From positions 38,572,819 through 38,636,818 of the forward strand of contig JAPTYO010000008.1 in assembly GCA_036873135.1 (NCBI GenBank): a stretch of DNA of 64,000 nt. Reading direction: 5' to 3'. Source of the DNA: Clarkia xantiana subsp. parviflora (taxonomy: Eukaryota; Streptophyta; Magnoliopsida; Myrtales; Onagraceae). A program made the translations under genes and the position numbers. Numbering within the stretch: position 1 is the stretch's first letter; the number at the start of each line of letters is the position of its first letter. This document shows, piece by piece, positions 31,811 through 42,720 of this stretch. Below the pieces are notes generated by a model that saw nothing but the letters and a program-made list of their open reading frames with translations, ran no database searches and was not told the origin of the DNA.

Positions 31811-32665
31811 CCCTTCGCGCAATGGGGAATCGATTTGGTGGGACCCCTTCCAGTTGCAAAAGGTCAGTGCCGATATTTGATTGTGGCTATTGATTATTTC
31901 TCGAAGTGGATAGAAGCTAAGGCATTGGCCAAGACAACGGGGAATCATATCCTCAAATTCCTCCAGACCCATATCATATCCATATATGGGATCCCTAAGG
32001 TGTTGATCAGTGATAACGGCCCTCCGTTTAACGGGGCCCAGTGGAAGGAGTACCTGGAGGAACTGAAAATTGAGCATCGGACAGCCTCTGTCCATCACGC
32101 TCAAACCAATGGACAGGTGGAGTCAGCCAACAGAATCGTGATGGATGGCCTGAAGAAGAGGGTCCATGCCAAAAAGGGCAAATGGCTGGACGAGCTGGAA
32201 AATGTGCTTTGGGCTGTTAGAACAACACCCAAACGATCGACTGGGGAGACTCCGTTTGGCCTTGTTTATGGCACGGAAGCAGTTGCCCCCGTTGAAATAG
32301 CTGTGGCATCCCATCGGACGAGGTATTACGAACCTCTGTCGAATGATGAAATGAGGCGTCTGGACTTGGACTTGGTCGAAGAGAAGAGGCGGAATGCCGA
32401 GGAGGCCCAGGCTCGGATGCGCCTGGCAACAGCCCGATATTACAATCGGCGAGTCAAGTCTCGACAGTTCTTTGTCGGGGAACTGGTCTGGCGTCGGAAC
32501 GAATTTACCCTTTTGGATCGGATCAACAAGATGTCGCCAAAATGGGAAGGACCTTATAAGGTCGTGGGGATGTCAGCTCGAAATGCGTATAAGTTGGAAG
32601 ACCTCGATGGCAATGTGTTGAAGCATTCTTTCAGTGGTGAACACTTGAAGAAATGTCATGTCTGA
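31811..32665 (+). CDS. Element B integrase catalytic core and C-terminus
   Basis: In the same frame as the zinc domain, separated only by the TGA at 31808-31810. Core motifs WGIDLVGPLP, LIVAIDYFSKWIEAKAL, PKVLISDNGPPF and HHAQTNGQVESANR supply the DDE triad. VFGTEAV-type region (LVYGTEAVAPVEI) and the C-terminal LVWRRNEF ... KLEDLDGN region follow. Stop at 32665. As it stands it is the longest undamaged pol piece. Confidence 0.88.
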   Translation, partial: PFAQWGIDLVGPLPVAKGQCRYLIVAIDYFSKWIEAKALAKTTGNHILKFLQTHIISIYGIPKVLISDNGPPFNGAQWKEYLEELKIEHRTASVHHAQTNGQVESANRIVMDGLKKRVHAKKGKWLDELENVLWAVRTTPKRSTGETPFGLVYGTEAVAPVEIAVASHRTRYYEPLSNDEMRRLDLDLVEEKRRNAEEAQARMRLATARYYNRRVKSRQFFVGELVWRRNEFTLLDRINKMSPKWEGPYKVVGMSARNAYKLEDLDGNVLKHSFSGEHLKKCHV

Positions 32666-32689
32666 TATTAGTCGCCTTTAGTGGTGCAA

Positions 32690-33215
32690 GTTGTTTATCG
32701 TTTTGATTTGATATAAACAGGTTTTGAGCCATCAATGAATAAAGAGGTTGCTTCCGATTAAATCGCCTTAAGTGGTGTAGCTAAATCGCCTTAAGTGGCG
32801 TGGTTTCGCCTTAAGTGGCGCGGATAAATCGCCTTAAGTGGTGTAGCTAAATCGCCTTAAGTGGCGTGGTTTCGCCCTAAGTGGCGCGGATAAATCGCCT
32901 TAAGTGGTGTAGCTAAATCGCCTTAAGTGGCGTGGTTTCGCCTTAAGTGGCGCGGATAAATCGCCTTAAGTGGTGTAGCTAAATCGCCTTAAGTGGCGTG
33001 GTTTCGCCTTAAGTGGCGCGGATAAATCGCCTTAAGTGGTGTGGTGAAATTGCCTTAAATGGCATGGCTAAATCGCCTAAAGTGGTGTGGTTAAATTGCC
33101 TTAAGCGGCGTAGTTAAATCGCCTTAATTGGTGTGGTTAAAATGTCTTAGGTGACGTGTTGAATCACTCTAAGTGGTATGATCAAATCGCCTTAAGTGGC
33201 GTGGTTAATTCACCT
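32690..33215 (+). repeat. Tandem repeat, 66-bp unit built from 20-23-bp monomers
   Basis: The monomer is close to AAATCGCCTTAAGTGGCGTGG. Three monomer types form a 66-bp higher-order unit repeated about four times (32758-33035), followed by degenerate single monomers to about 33215. Each monomer contains CGCCTTAAGTGGCG, which is itself nearly palindromic. It lies between integrase and the end of the antisense gene. Confidence 0.9.
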
Positions 33216-33318
33216 TAAGGGGTGCAACGATAATCGGAACCAAAATGGATAGATATTATAAGGACCTGAAAGGTTCGCGACAAAAGAAGGAAATTACAAG
33301 GATTCGAAAATAAAAGCA

Positions 33319-36247
33319 TTAAGCTTGGTCCTTGGCAGCATCGAGGGGAGCAGAGTCCACGAGGTCCGTGGCAGAAGGCTCCACGATCGGAGGATCGGAT
33401 CCTGGAAGATTGGCCGCGGGAGGATCGGACCCTTGGAGGTCAGCCAGTGAAGGGTCGATTGTCGGGGGATCAGTTGTCGGGAGGTCTGTACTTGGAGGCT
33501 CCACCGTGCCTTCAGCACCCGCAGTCCCCTCGGGGGTGTTGGCCCCGTCGCTCTCCTCTGAAAGGCTGAAATACCTCTCCGCGAAGGGGGCGAGAGTCTG
33601 AGACTTGGTGAAGTCGATGGCACCGCCATACTCCAGATGGAGCTCCTCGACAACATTGAGCAAGGTGGTTTCCACCTCCCGCTTACAGAACTTCACCGCG
33701 TCCACTTGGAAATCCTCGGAGCCCTGATAATCTTCCCGACCCTTGGCCTCAGCCTCAGCTAGCTTGATGGGGAACTCAGCGATCTCCCGCTCCATCTGTT
33801 GGGACCGATTTGTGAGAAGGACCTTCTTAGCCTCCAGTCCCGCCTTGACGTCCTCAAGGGCCTTCTTCTCGAGGACGAGCTTGTCCCGATCCTCCGCGCG
33901 CCCCTGCTGCTCTTCCTTGAGCTTTTGTCACTCATGCTTCAGCAGCCGCTCGAAGTCGTGGACCTGCCTCAGGAGATCCAGAGTCTTCTGGTTAAGGAGG
34001 GCCTGCTCCTTAACCAGCTTACCCCTCGACGATTCGGAGGCAGCCAAGTCCTCCTCGAGCTTGGCCTAGACCTCGGGGACCGCCTTGGCTCGCTCCTGCT
34101 CCAGGGCCTCCTCCAGGGCCAGGATGTATCCGAAACAGCGGTGTTGGTCCGCCATTTCCTGTGAAAAAGAAAGGAAGAGGTTAGTACATGAGAATATTTT
34201 ACCTTATATACTAAGTGTAAAAACAGGAAACCTTACCTCCACACGACGAACGGCCATTTCGCGAATGTCCGTGTGGATGTCCTCCCGAGCCAAGGAGAGC
34301 AGAAGCTTCAGAGATGGCGGAACTGAACCTGCCAGCAGGTGCAAACCCAGTTCCGGTGGTGCATCACCCCGACAGAGCAGGACCCCTTGCAGTGACTCGA
34401 TCGGGGTCCAGGGAGTCGCCGCCTGGTCGGGGGTGTAAAGCTGATAGAAACTCCCGTCTAAGGGGAGAGGGGGAAGGAAGACCTGAACGTCGGAGGTGCG
34501 TGCCTCTGAGCCGCCATGAGACCCAGTCGTCCCTTCAGGAGTCAGGCTCAAGATCGGCGAATGCTGTTGTGGCGGGGAGGATGGAAGCAGCCCCTCGGGA
34601 GTCGGCTCCAACGGGGTCTGCCTCACCCCCCGACGACGAATCAGGGCCTGACCCTCGCTAGCCTCCTCAGAAGAATGAGAAACGTCCAGGTCAACCACCC
34701 GACGGAACTGACCGTCCGTCGGGGCATCTTCAGTCCCCGATCCTATCGGGGCAGGAAGTGAAAGGAGAGGCTCTCCGACCCGTGCGTCGGAGGGTGGCAC
34801 CCCCGCTGAAGCTCCAGTTCCCGATTGACCTGCAGCTGGAGGATGAGAAGCTTCAGAAAGATAATCAGGGAGTTGATCGGGATCCTTACACCAAATGACG
34901 CGACGGGAGAGATACAGGTCTTTCCCGTAATAATTGTAATAACCCGCTTTAAGGATGCGGGGAGTTTCTCCTTGCAGGATACGGTTGATCCCTTCGATTC
35001 TGGCTTTCTTATCGGAGGGGATTAACTCCTCGGGAATACGCTTTCTGTATAATCGGATGGCTAATTGGAGCTGCTTACCTTCCTCGGGAGTCTGGGTGTT
35101 GAAGATCCTCTCCATCTTCGCCACCCGGGCCCGCTTGACCTCTTCCGCAGTTGGAGGTGCCGATGAGGAGGCGGCCCTCTTCGAGGACTTCCTCTTCCTT
35201 GTGGGGCGTTGGACGGCATCGGTCTCCGCCTGCTTAAGCACGATATTGGTCAGAAATGATACCTTCTTAGCTGCAAAGACGAAAACAAAGGTGCAGTTAG
35301 AACATTACCCAAGGAACGACATTGGAGGGGCCGTCGTAGAGTTGACCCCCGGAGGCAACATCGAGGAGACGGATCCCGGCCAGAACCAGATCCCGCTCCA
35401 CGATGGAGTTGGCATCGAGGGGAGCGAAGGAATCCCCCCAGCGATAGAGTTGGATGCAGTGGAGAATCTGAAAATCCTACTCGGAGTAGGTATGATAAGC
35501 GGGGGGAGGGTCTGCTTCAACCTCCCATCGGGGCCACGGGATGGAGCTGTTCCGGATGAAGAAGTAATTCTTCTTCCAGCCGCTGTTGTCGGGCCCCGAG
35601 TCAGTGATGAGCCCCCGACCTTTGGCGACCTTCCAGGTGTCACCAGTCCAGCTACATCGGGAGAGCTGCGCCTTGCTCCACTTAGGCATCCGCGGGTAGA
35701 AGGCACATACCCCGACATCATTGCATTTCATTTCATAAAAGGTCTGGAAAAGTCGGAGGCTATAGGTCCATTGTTGGCGGAGGCAGAGGACACGGAAGGC
35801 ATTCCACACACGGATGGCGTGGGGGGAAAAAGTAGTCGGATGTGTTTTGTAATATTCACACATCTCGACTAGATCCCCACAGAAAGGGAATCGGATCGCC
35901 GCCGATACTTGCCCGGTGGAGACAAATACCTCCCCTTCCCGGGGACGAGTGACCACAGGGTCGCCCGGGATGCGAGGGCGAGGATAGGGATATCGAGGCT
36001 CCCAGGTGGAAGTGATACATCCTTCCCGGAGAGCTGCATCGTAGGCGGTTTCCGAAATCTCATTACAACCATAATCAAACTTGAAGGGCTTTCTCCCCCC
36101 AGAACTGGATTCACCGTCTGGAAAGTAATCACGGCAAGAAAAGGCACAGTTGATTTTCGGAAAAGTCCGGGTAAGTTGATTGATATAAAAAGAAAAACTA
36201 TGCTAACAAGTTTTTTCGGAATCGGAGGAGGAAATCTTACTAGACAT
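33319..36247 (-). pseudogene. Element B antisense accessory gene, spliced (coiled-coil protein)
   Basis: Opposite to the element. Proposed exons: 36247-36241 (ATG TCT A, donor GTAAGA), 36117-35309, 35270-34237 (donor GAG/GTAAGG) and 34158-33319 (acceptor TTCACAG). Phases agree at all three junctions. The N-terminal exon encodes motifs IRFPFCGDLVEMC and HAIRVWNAFRVLCL, matching element A. Exon 3 is a low-complexity Pro/Ser/Glu linker after a Lys/Arg-rich start. Exon 4 is a long coiled coil. Three in-frame stops disrupt this copy: TAG 35477-35479, TAG 34066-34068 and TGA 33928-33930. The second intron is only 38 bp, with TTCTAAC as a branch-like site, and has probably been shortened. Family: antisense ORF of Tat/Retand elements; function unknown. 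Confidence 0.75.
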
Positions 36248-36394
36248 GTTGAAGCGGGGAAGAGAAGATGATCCTGATGGTCAGAGATCCTGGTTGCCGG
36301 AGTGCTGATCAGAAATCAGAAAGGAGAGCTTGAGCTTTTGAAATCACAGAGGATGAAACGGTGGAGGAGAACTGAATAGTGCCAAGATTTGGGG

Positions 36395-36401
36395 TTTTAT
36401 A
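36395..36401 (-). promoter_or_regulatory. Candidate TATA box of the element B antisense gene
   Basis: On the minus strand CTCCTATAAAACCCC, about 150 bases upstream of the proposed ATG at 36247 and inside the element just before its 3' LTR. This would let the antisense gene be transcribed independently of the LTR promoter; inferred from sequence only. Confidence 0.5.
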
Positions 36402-36736
36402 GGAGAGAGGGTAGCCAAATAGACGTTGCAATCCGGACCGTTGAAGATGAAACGCTTCGTTGAGGCGCTAGCGACAAAACGGCTAAAAAGCGCTTTTTCA
36501 GAAAAAGCAGGCACGGGCACCCAAGTCGTCGCTTCATCACCCATCGCATTTAATAGTTGAGTAACCAAGAAATCTTTTCGGATTCGGTGGTTATCCTCGG
36601 AATATCGGGGAATCTTGGATGAGGAGATCCGCTTCAGAAGATCGTTTGTAAAGTTAAAAGCCTCCGATGCCAATATCGGGAGGTCCGGAGTTGGAAGACA
36701 CGACGAACTGTAAGTCCCTCATGTCTTGGGGGCAAA

Positions 36737-37371
36737 TGATGGGTTTCGATATAGCCGTTAGGCCCATTAACGACGAGTAAACGGTGAAGTAGGCCCACTG
36801 GGCTCCAAAATAAGCCTAGAGGGCCAATATGAGGGGTCCCGACAAGGTCGGTCCCGACATATGAGCTGAACGCTCCCGATGATATGCCTTTAAGTAGGCC
36901 CCGATGATATGCCTTTAAGTAGGCCCCGACGATATGCCTTTGAGTAGGCCCCGATATTGAATCCCTGAGAATGTTGGCCCTGTCCCGATGACGAGGGGCC
37001 CCGAGCGGTGACCAAAGGAGATAACTCTGGAGTCCCCGACATCCGTCGGGACTTGCCACCAGAGGATGAGGCCGAGAAACACGCCCACTATCAACATAGT
37101 GGGGAAGTGGCCTGAAAAGACGGAACGTGGGCTAACTGCCCCCGGCAGTTATCGCAACAGGTAACTGGGGTAACTCCTCCCCTATATAAAGGAAGGAGTT
37201 ACCTCAGGATTGATACATTCACATTCACATACTGATATACTTGCCTACATCGAGATATTCATTTAAGAATCAGAGAGGGATTCTGGGTCTCCCCTTCTTG
37301 CAGGATTACTTGGAGCAAAGGAGTTCGGACTTCCGTCAAGAACGTGCCGGAGTTCCAACCGTGATCCAACA
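36737..37371 (+). repeat. 3' LTR of element B
   Basis: 635 bp, same ends as the 5' LTR. Lacks one 26-bp unit and a stretch of about 36 bp (near the AACGTGGGC duplication at 26806-26840) and differs by a handful of substitutions. Confidence 0.93.
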
Positions 37372-37376
37372 CCCGC

Positions 37377-37614
37377 AATCTGCATTCACTGTGATTGTAA
37401 AGCCGCGATCGGCAGAGCACAAAATTTTATGTATAATGGAAAGTCAAGACATATTCGTCGAAGACATAGTTCCATAAGACAATTACTCTCTACCGGAATT
37501 ATCACGATCGACTTTACAAGATCGGTTGATAATATTGCGGATCCGCTAACCAAAGGGTTAAACAGAGAGTTGTTTTGTCATGCATTAAAAGGAATGGGGC
37601 TAAAGCCCGAGTAG
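37377..37614 (+). pseudogene. Copia RNase H C-terminal tail, displaced by nested insertion
   Basis: Continues the RNase H of 25030-26383 after the 11-kb insertion. Typical terminal motifs are present: GKSRHIRRRHSSIRQLL, IDFTRSVDNIADPLTKGLNR and a stop at 37614. The identical CCCGC on both sides of element B shows the two parts were contiguous. The first codons are in a different frame from the 37429 start, so a small indel exists near 37420. Confidence 0.88.
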
Positions 37615-38198
37615 GAAACACTCTTGAGAAGGAAAACCCAACCATGATGACTGAAGAACTTGGTTCAATGGGACAACCTTATCACAAGGGTTAGTATGGT
37701 CATTGTGGGGGTCAAACCCCGAGCCCATTCCTATGATGCAAACAGTGATAAAGATGAGGTTAAGCTTTTGTCGTTATTGATACTCACAAGCAAAGCTTTT
37801 AATGATTCGTAAGGAGAACTCAGAGTCGTGATGATGCTCTTGAGACATAGTATCACCTATGCGAGTGAGAAGTGGGGCCGCTTCGAAAGGGATTGTTGAG
37901 GGCACAATTCTTAGAAACGCTTGCAGAACCAGGCACGTGATCCAGGGCCTAGGGATCACAGGGCGTGAACCGAACTATACTAGGAAAGTATCTGTGTGGG
38001 TTATGTCGTCATTTACACCAACGACAGTCGGTTCAAGGACATCGCGTCTACCGACCAGTCAGTAGAGAAGGCATGATCTCACAAGGGGTACGTTCAAATG
38101 GGTTACCCCTACATATCATTTGCAGGTATTGACCGTTGAACACAACTTTCGAGTCTAGAGCTACCGTTAGGTTTCAAATTTCCATTCACGTGGGGGAT
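37615..38198 (+). other. Copia 3' untranslated region and polypurine tract
   Basis: About 580 bp with no coding signal, ending in CACGTGGGGGAT immediately before the LTR start TGTTGG; this is the plus-strand priming tract. Confidence 0.7.
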
Positions 38199-39292
38199 TG
38201 TTGGACAAGGCCTTGCTTTAAGCATTAAGCCATGTGGGCCTTGGCCCATTTGTAGTGTGTGAATGGCAATTTTACTTGCCAAGCATGTTTTGGTATTATT
38301 GGAGTACCACACCGGCCAAGAATAGATTTTTTGTCTAGTTTATATTGAGCTAGACTTGTTATACTAGAAACAACTTACTAGATGGAAGGCTCTCTCCACG
38401 CGCGCAGAAGGGGGGGTGCAGTTGAGTGGATCGAATACCCACCCCGGTAAGCTTGGCTTGTGTGTGTGCCTGCAACGTGCGTACACGAATGTCGGTCCGA
38501 AAAGCTAGCCTTGCGCGAGTCCGGTTTTGCTAAACCGAAGCGTGGTCTGTCCAGATACATTGAATCCGAAAATTTGTTTTTGGTAACAGTTAATTATGGA
38601 CATAATATATTTCGAGATTAGTCTGATGTAATTAATGCGTCCAATTTTTGGACAGAATTGATGTCGAGAATATTCTGCTGAATCTCGAAATTAATGCAGA
38701 AGGAGCCTGTCTGCCCTATAGTACAACATCAATCCTTCACATTTGAAAACACCTCACAAATTCATTCTCTCATTTCTCTCTAAGTTTTCCTACCTCTCCG
38801 AGTTTATCTGCCACTGCGTTATCAGGTTATAGTATCTATTTATTTTATTCATTCAGGTTCTACAATCTGTTCTTATATTGAATTTAGGTCGTCGTCGTCG
38901 GCATCTCTATTAAAATCCTGTTGTGTTCATGTATTGAGTTCGGTTCGGTCAAGCGTGTTTCGTGCATAACACGATTTGACGACACTGTTGAATCCTGGTA
39001 GGTGATCGCCCCGTGTTTAAACTCCTTTGCATAACCCGATGGTGGAGTGGGGCGAAATTGCCTTAAGGAGACCGTGATCAGCACGGGCCTCAGTATTAAA
39101 ATCACATTTTTCGTCTTTCTCGATTTTACGTGTAATTTCGGAGTTGTTAATATCTTGCATGATAATTTGATCTAATTATATGTAAGAACTCGAAATTTGA
39201 CTATTTACATTTAAGTCCCTGGAGTTTCAAATATTGCAAATTGATCCCTCAACTTTTATGTTTTGCAGTTTTGACCCTGAAATTTGTCAACA
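38199..39292 (+). repeat. 3' LTR of the Copia element (fuller form)
   Basis: 1,094 bp with TGTTG...CAACA inverted ends. Contains the stretch missing from the first LTR (about 38511-38830), including a candidate leader TCTCTCATTTCTCTCTAAG. Confidence 0.88.
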
Positions 39293-39734
39293 ATATATAA
39301 TTAAATAATTAGTAAAAGAAGTTACTGAAATCGGCTCCACATTAAAAGAGTTATTTAACTCTCAAATCTCAATGCTCAACAAAGTTATTTAACTTTAAAG
39401 ATTTATTAACACCAATACTAAGGTGAATATGAGCATAAATCTACATCTAGAATAAAACTTTTCATCCATCCCACGAAAAATATGAAAACCAAATGAACAC
39501 CCACCAACAAAACAAAAGGCAACACAAAATAATATACTTACAGACTCTTCTTCTTCCTTTTCAACAGGGCCCTTTCGTAGAGATCTTCTTCCGTAGAAAT
39601 TTTTTAGGACGAATACCGCATTGGCCAATTCCCATATCATGAGCAAGTGTATACGTACAATGGTCGAAAAGAAGATCCCATGTGTTTAAGAAGCCAAGAT
39701 TCGATATTTTATATATAGAGGCAGAAAGTGAAAC
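39293..39734. other. Flanking DNA, no gene seen
   Basis: AT-rich, short unrelated open frames only. The last bases lead into the 8-bp target duplication of the next element. Confidence 0.5.
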
Positions 39735-39742
39735 CAAGCATG

Positions 39743-40424
39743 TAGGGCTGAGCATGGGACGGATGGGCGGGCCTTTTCTAAAAAATGGCCCAAGCCCTAA
39801 AATTAGGGCCACTTAATGGCTGTCCCGAGCCCTATTCCGAGCCCTAACTAGTAGGAAAAAGCCCGCCCGCCACGGGTCTACAGGGACTAGGGACAAAAGG
39901 GACAAACCCAAATTCCCATCCAAGTTCAAAAAAAACAAAACCATACTCAATTTACTTAAACCATAACCAAACACAGAACAACAACAAAGTTCACCATAAA
40001 ACAAAAAATCACTCAAACATTTTGCCACTTGTAAGAACACCAAGTTCAACACATAACTAGGTTCTCCAAAATAGTTCACCAATGACTCCAAAACTAAGTT
40101 TTACCAAGACTCTAACACAAAATCACCAACAATTCTGATATAACAAGTTATAAATACAAATCCAGATCAAATGGAATTTCAACCCGAGTCATCACTAAAA
40201 AGTTAACTTAACTAACTATAGTTTATAGCTGATTAGTTAGCAAAAAGGGACGGGACGGGTCTTTTGGGACTTCGTAAAAAAACCCTAGCCCTAGCCCTAG
40301 CCCTAGTTGAGAAGAAAAGTCCCGCCCATTAGGGCTTGGGCACATTTTTGGGACGGGCTTTTTGGGACGGGCTAGGGCGGGACGGGCGGGATTTTGAGCC
40401 TCTCGGGATATTTGCTCACCCCTA
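39743..40424. mobile_element. Non-autonomous hAT-type element
   Basis: Bounded by an exact 8-bp target duplication CAAGCATG (39735-39742 and 40425-40432). Terminal inverted repeats TAGGGCTGAGCA and TAGGGGTGAGCA (11 of 12 match). Subterminal regions are rich in GGGACGGG/CCCGTCCC-like motifs. No transposase. The 682-bp size and 8-bp duplication fit the hAT superfamily. Confidence 0.9.
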
Positions 40425-40432
40425 CAAGCATG

Positions 40433-41821
40433 AATGGATAGGATTACGTGGTCATCTTAGAAATAATATATGTAAATAATATATGGCCAATAAACACTAA
40501 TATATGTAAATAACTGTTGCCATTTAATACATTCTATTTTACTTCTTTTTTCTTTTCTTTTTGTGATTTCGTAGAAGTAATTTTTATATATTTTATTACC
40601 CTAATTATGTGTAAACATATAGTATCCATTATTTACTTTTATTATTATTATTATTATTATCTTTTAGTTATATTGTTTTGCCGTGATTTAGACATAGTTT
40701 TTGTAGATTTTGTTATTTATATATTATATTGTTGATTTGTTGTATTTTTTATACATGCCTTTATTTATGCAAGCACTTTAACCCTAAACCCTATTATATA
40801 TAATATCTTTCGTATTATGCTTCCCCTAATTTTCTCTAATTATATATTAAGCTTCTATATATATATATAGTGATTACATGGCGGCATATGGTCTTCCGGA
40901 ACCAAACTGTATAGAATTACTATTTAAATGGAAACTTTAAATTAATTTATTTCTTTAAATTGCGTAGAGACCAAAATAGAAGATAAAAATACTTCTTAAT
41001 TTTCAATCAATTGTATCTAAATTATAGAACCCCAATTAAATTCCAACTAAATTAGGAAACGGTGACAGGACAAACGGTCCACGTGTCAGCTAGAGGACTT
41101 CCGATAGCGAATTATTATAATATAGTAGATAGATGCTTAAGTTTAAATACTTTGTAATAACAATTAACAAATATGAAACTTAAGATAACACATTATTATG
41201 TATATTAAACATTTAAAGATAAAAATACTATAAATGAAAAAATAGCAATTATTATAAATAGAACATTTCTATCATTGAGAATAAGTTATATAATATAAGT
41301 TATTTTATTTTCCCATTTTTAGGTTGTTATAAGTGACTTATAATTGTGACAATAAATTGTACAAATAACTGACAACAACGATTTTGTTATAAGGTTACGA
41401 ATACCTGAATAAATAAGAGAATTAATTTTAAATATGTATTTTTAAATTATTTATTGGTGTGTTAATCATTGTCGAAATGATATTAATTTAGATATAAAAT
41501 AAATTTTCATTTTAAGTTCTTATTAAGTTTTAACTGTTTTGTTAATTTAGATTACTTTATTTATTAATTAATCCATTAAAAAATAATTTAAAACTAATAA
41601 TTAATTAACAACATATAAAATCAAATGAACACTCTAACTATTAAAATATTATTATATTAATTTGATATAATAATAACTGACCCGCGCAATGCGCGGGTGT
41701 TGCAGTCTAGTTACTTAAAAGACTTATATATATATATTTTATTTAAAGTATACAACAAGTTGTTATAATGGTTTTAATAACAATATTTAAGGGTAGGACC
41801 CGGCTATTAATCAATTCCGTA

Positions 41822-41859
<38 letters not shown>

Positions 41860-42071
41860 AGCAATTCTGTAATTAATGCTAATAGTTATTAGTGATTGTT
41901 TAGATTTCAATAATAAAATATATTTAAGAAATATGGTTAAGTAAAATGATTATAGATGTTCCAAGTAACAAAAAGATAGATAAATCTATTTGAAAAATAG
42001 AAAATAAACTAGAAATAATTTTTCTATAAATAAAATCTACAGTTTATATTTCTCCTTAATAAAAATATACT

Positions 42072-42120
<49 letters not shown>

Positions 42121-42213
42121 GCATAAAATTATACGAAGTCGTTTTTAAAAATAATTTATGCATTTTTTTCTATTTTAAAATAAAAATAAGTAATATAATT
42201 TAATGATCTCCTT
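40433..42213. other. AT-rich intergenic DNA with TA microsatellites
   Basis: No gene seen. TA-rich tracts at 40858-40870, 41826-41854 and 42078-42116. A Helitron-type 3' end lies at 41681-41710. Confidence 0.6.
41681..41710 (+). mobile_element. Helitron 3' terminus (hairpin plus CTAG)
   Basis: CCCGCGC-AAT-GCGCGGG forms a 7-bp GC hairpin, followed nine bases later by CTAG and then a T, the classic Helitron 3' end with A/T insertion preference. A possible start TCTATATATATATATAGTG is at about 40854, but its left neighbour is T rather than A, so the 5' end is unproven. Confidence 0.65.
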
Positions 42214-42344
42214 TGTGCTAGTCTGTAGGTCGAGAGCACCCACTTTCTATTGGGCTGCGGTTAGCCATCCCATAGTAAATCATACATTGTGACTCCTTAC
42301 TGGCGACTTCCCAAACGGGCTCAAGCCCCAGTCAGCTCTGTCTC

Positions 42345-42485
42345 AAAGACCTTCCTCTGAGTGGATATGTGGAATTACGCTATGATGATCTAGAGAAACG
42401 TGTGGTTTCTGAACCCATTGAGATGACCCAAGAATTTCGCTATTTCAATTTTGCTAGTCCTTGGGAACAACGTAGTGACAGATAA
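42345..42485 (+). pseudogene. nad9: nad9 3' end (NADH dehydrogenase subunit 9), mitochondrial origin
   Basis: About 47 codons ending in TAA at 42483-42485. They encode the highly conserved nad9 C-terminus, with [18 protein letters not shown] and ASPWEQRSD visible. Subunit of complex I in mitochondria. The N-terminal three quarters is absent, because unrelated sequence starts upstream of 42345, so this is a fragment. Confidence 0.9.
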
Positions 42486-42720
42486 TTCAGAATCAGAATA
42501 GGTCCAGGGGACAAATCAATAGGAAATGCTATTTGCTTGGTAAGAAGTTGAATGAACTTCTATGAAATGAAAGAGTTTCACGGGAACTTCACCTTGCATT
42601 GTTCCTTACCATACAGAACTAGTCCTTTCTCCACTTGCGGGTATAGTAATAAAGGAGGCTTACGATCATGTAAAAGAGTTCTTCTATTGCGCTCCGGTAA
42701 CCACAGGATGATCCACAAGA

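Larger units (their letters stand above)
26384..37371 (+). mobile_element. Element B: full-length Tat-lineage Gypsy retrotransposon
   Basis: LTRs at 26384-27084 and 36737-37371, PBS at 27086-27102, polypurine tract (TTGGGGGCAAA) at 36726-36736 and a perfect target duplication CCCGC (26379-26383 and 37372-37376). The internal order is gag, protease, RT, RNase H, a second RNase H, integrase, a tandem repeat block and an antisense spliced gene. The second (archaeal-type) RNase H and the antisense gene are established marks of the Tat/Retand branch. Every sense ORF has lesions, yet the LTRs differ only by scattered substitutions and two length changes. Confidence 0.95.
20276..39292 (+). mobile_element. 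Copia retrotransposon, split by a nested Gypsy element
   Basis: LTR copies at 20276-21075 and 38199-39292 flank gag, protease, integrase, RT and RNase H pieces in Copia order (integrase before RT). The RNase H region is interrupted at 26383/37377 by element B. Without that insertion it is about 8 kb. Multiple stops and a broken integrase make it inactive. Its first LTR has lost its left end and an internal 240 bp or so relative to the second. The bases after the first LTR do not contain a methionine-tRNA primer site. Confidence 0.88.

Noticed and set aside
32690..33215. CRISPR-like array
   Set aside because: Repeats are contiguous without spacers, in a plant nuclear retrotransposon; it is an ordinary tandem repeat.
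40281..40306. Run of CCCTAGCCCTAG resembling telomeric repeat
   Set aside because: The plant telomere unit is CCCTAAA; this short run lies inside the hAT-type element and matches its subterminal CCCTA-rich composition.
40854..41710. Complete Helitron from a TCTATATATATA start to the CTAG end
   Set aside because: The start is preceded by T instead of A and lies in a TA microsatellite, so only the 3' end is accepted.
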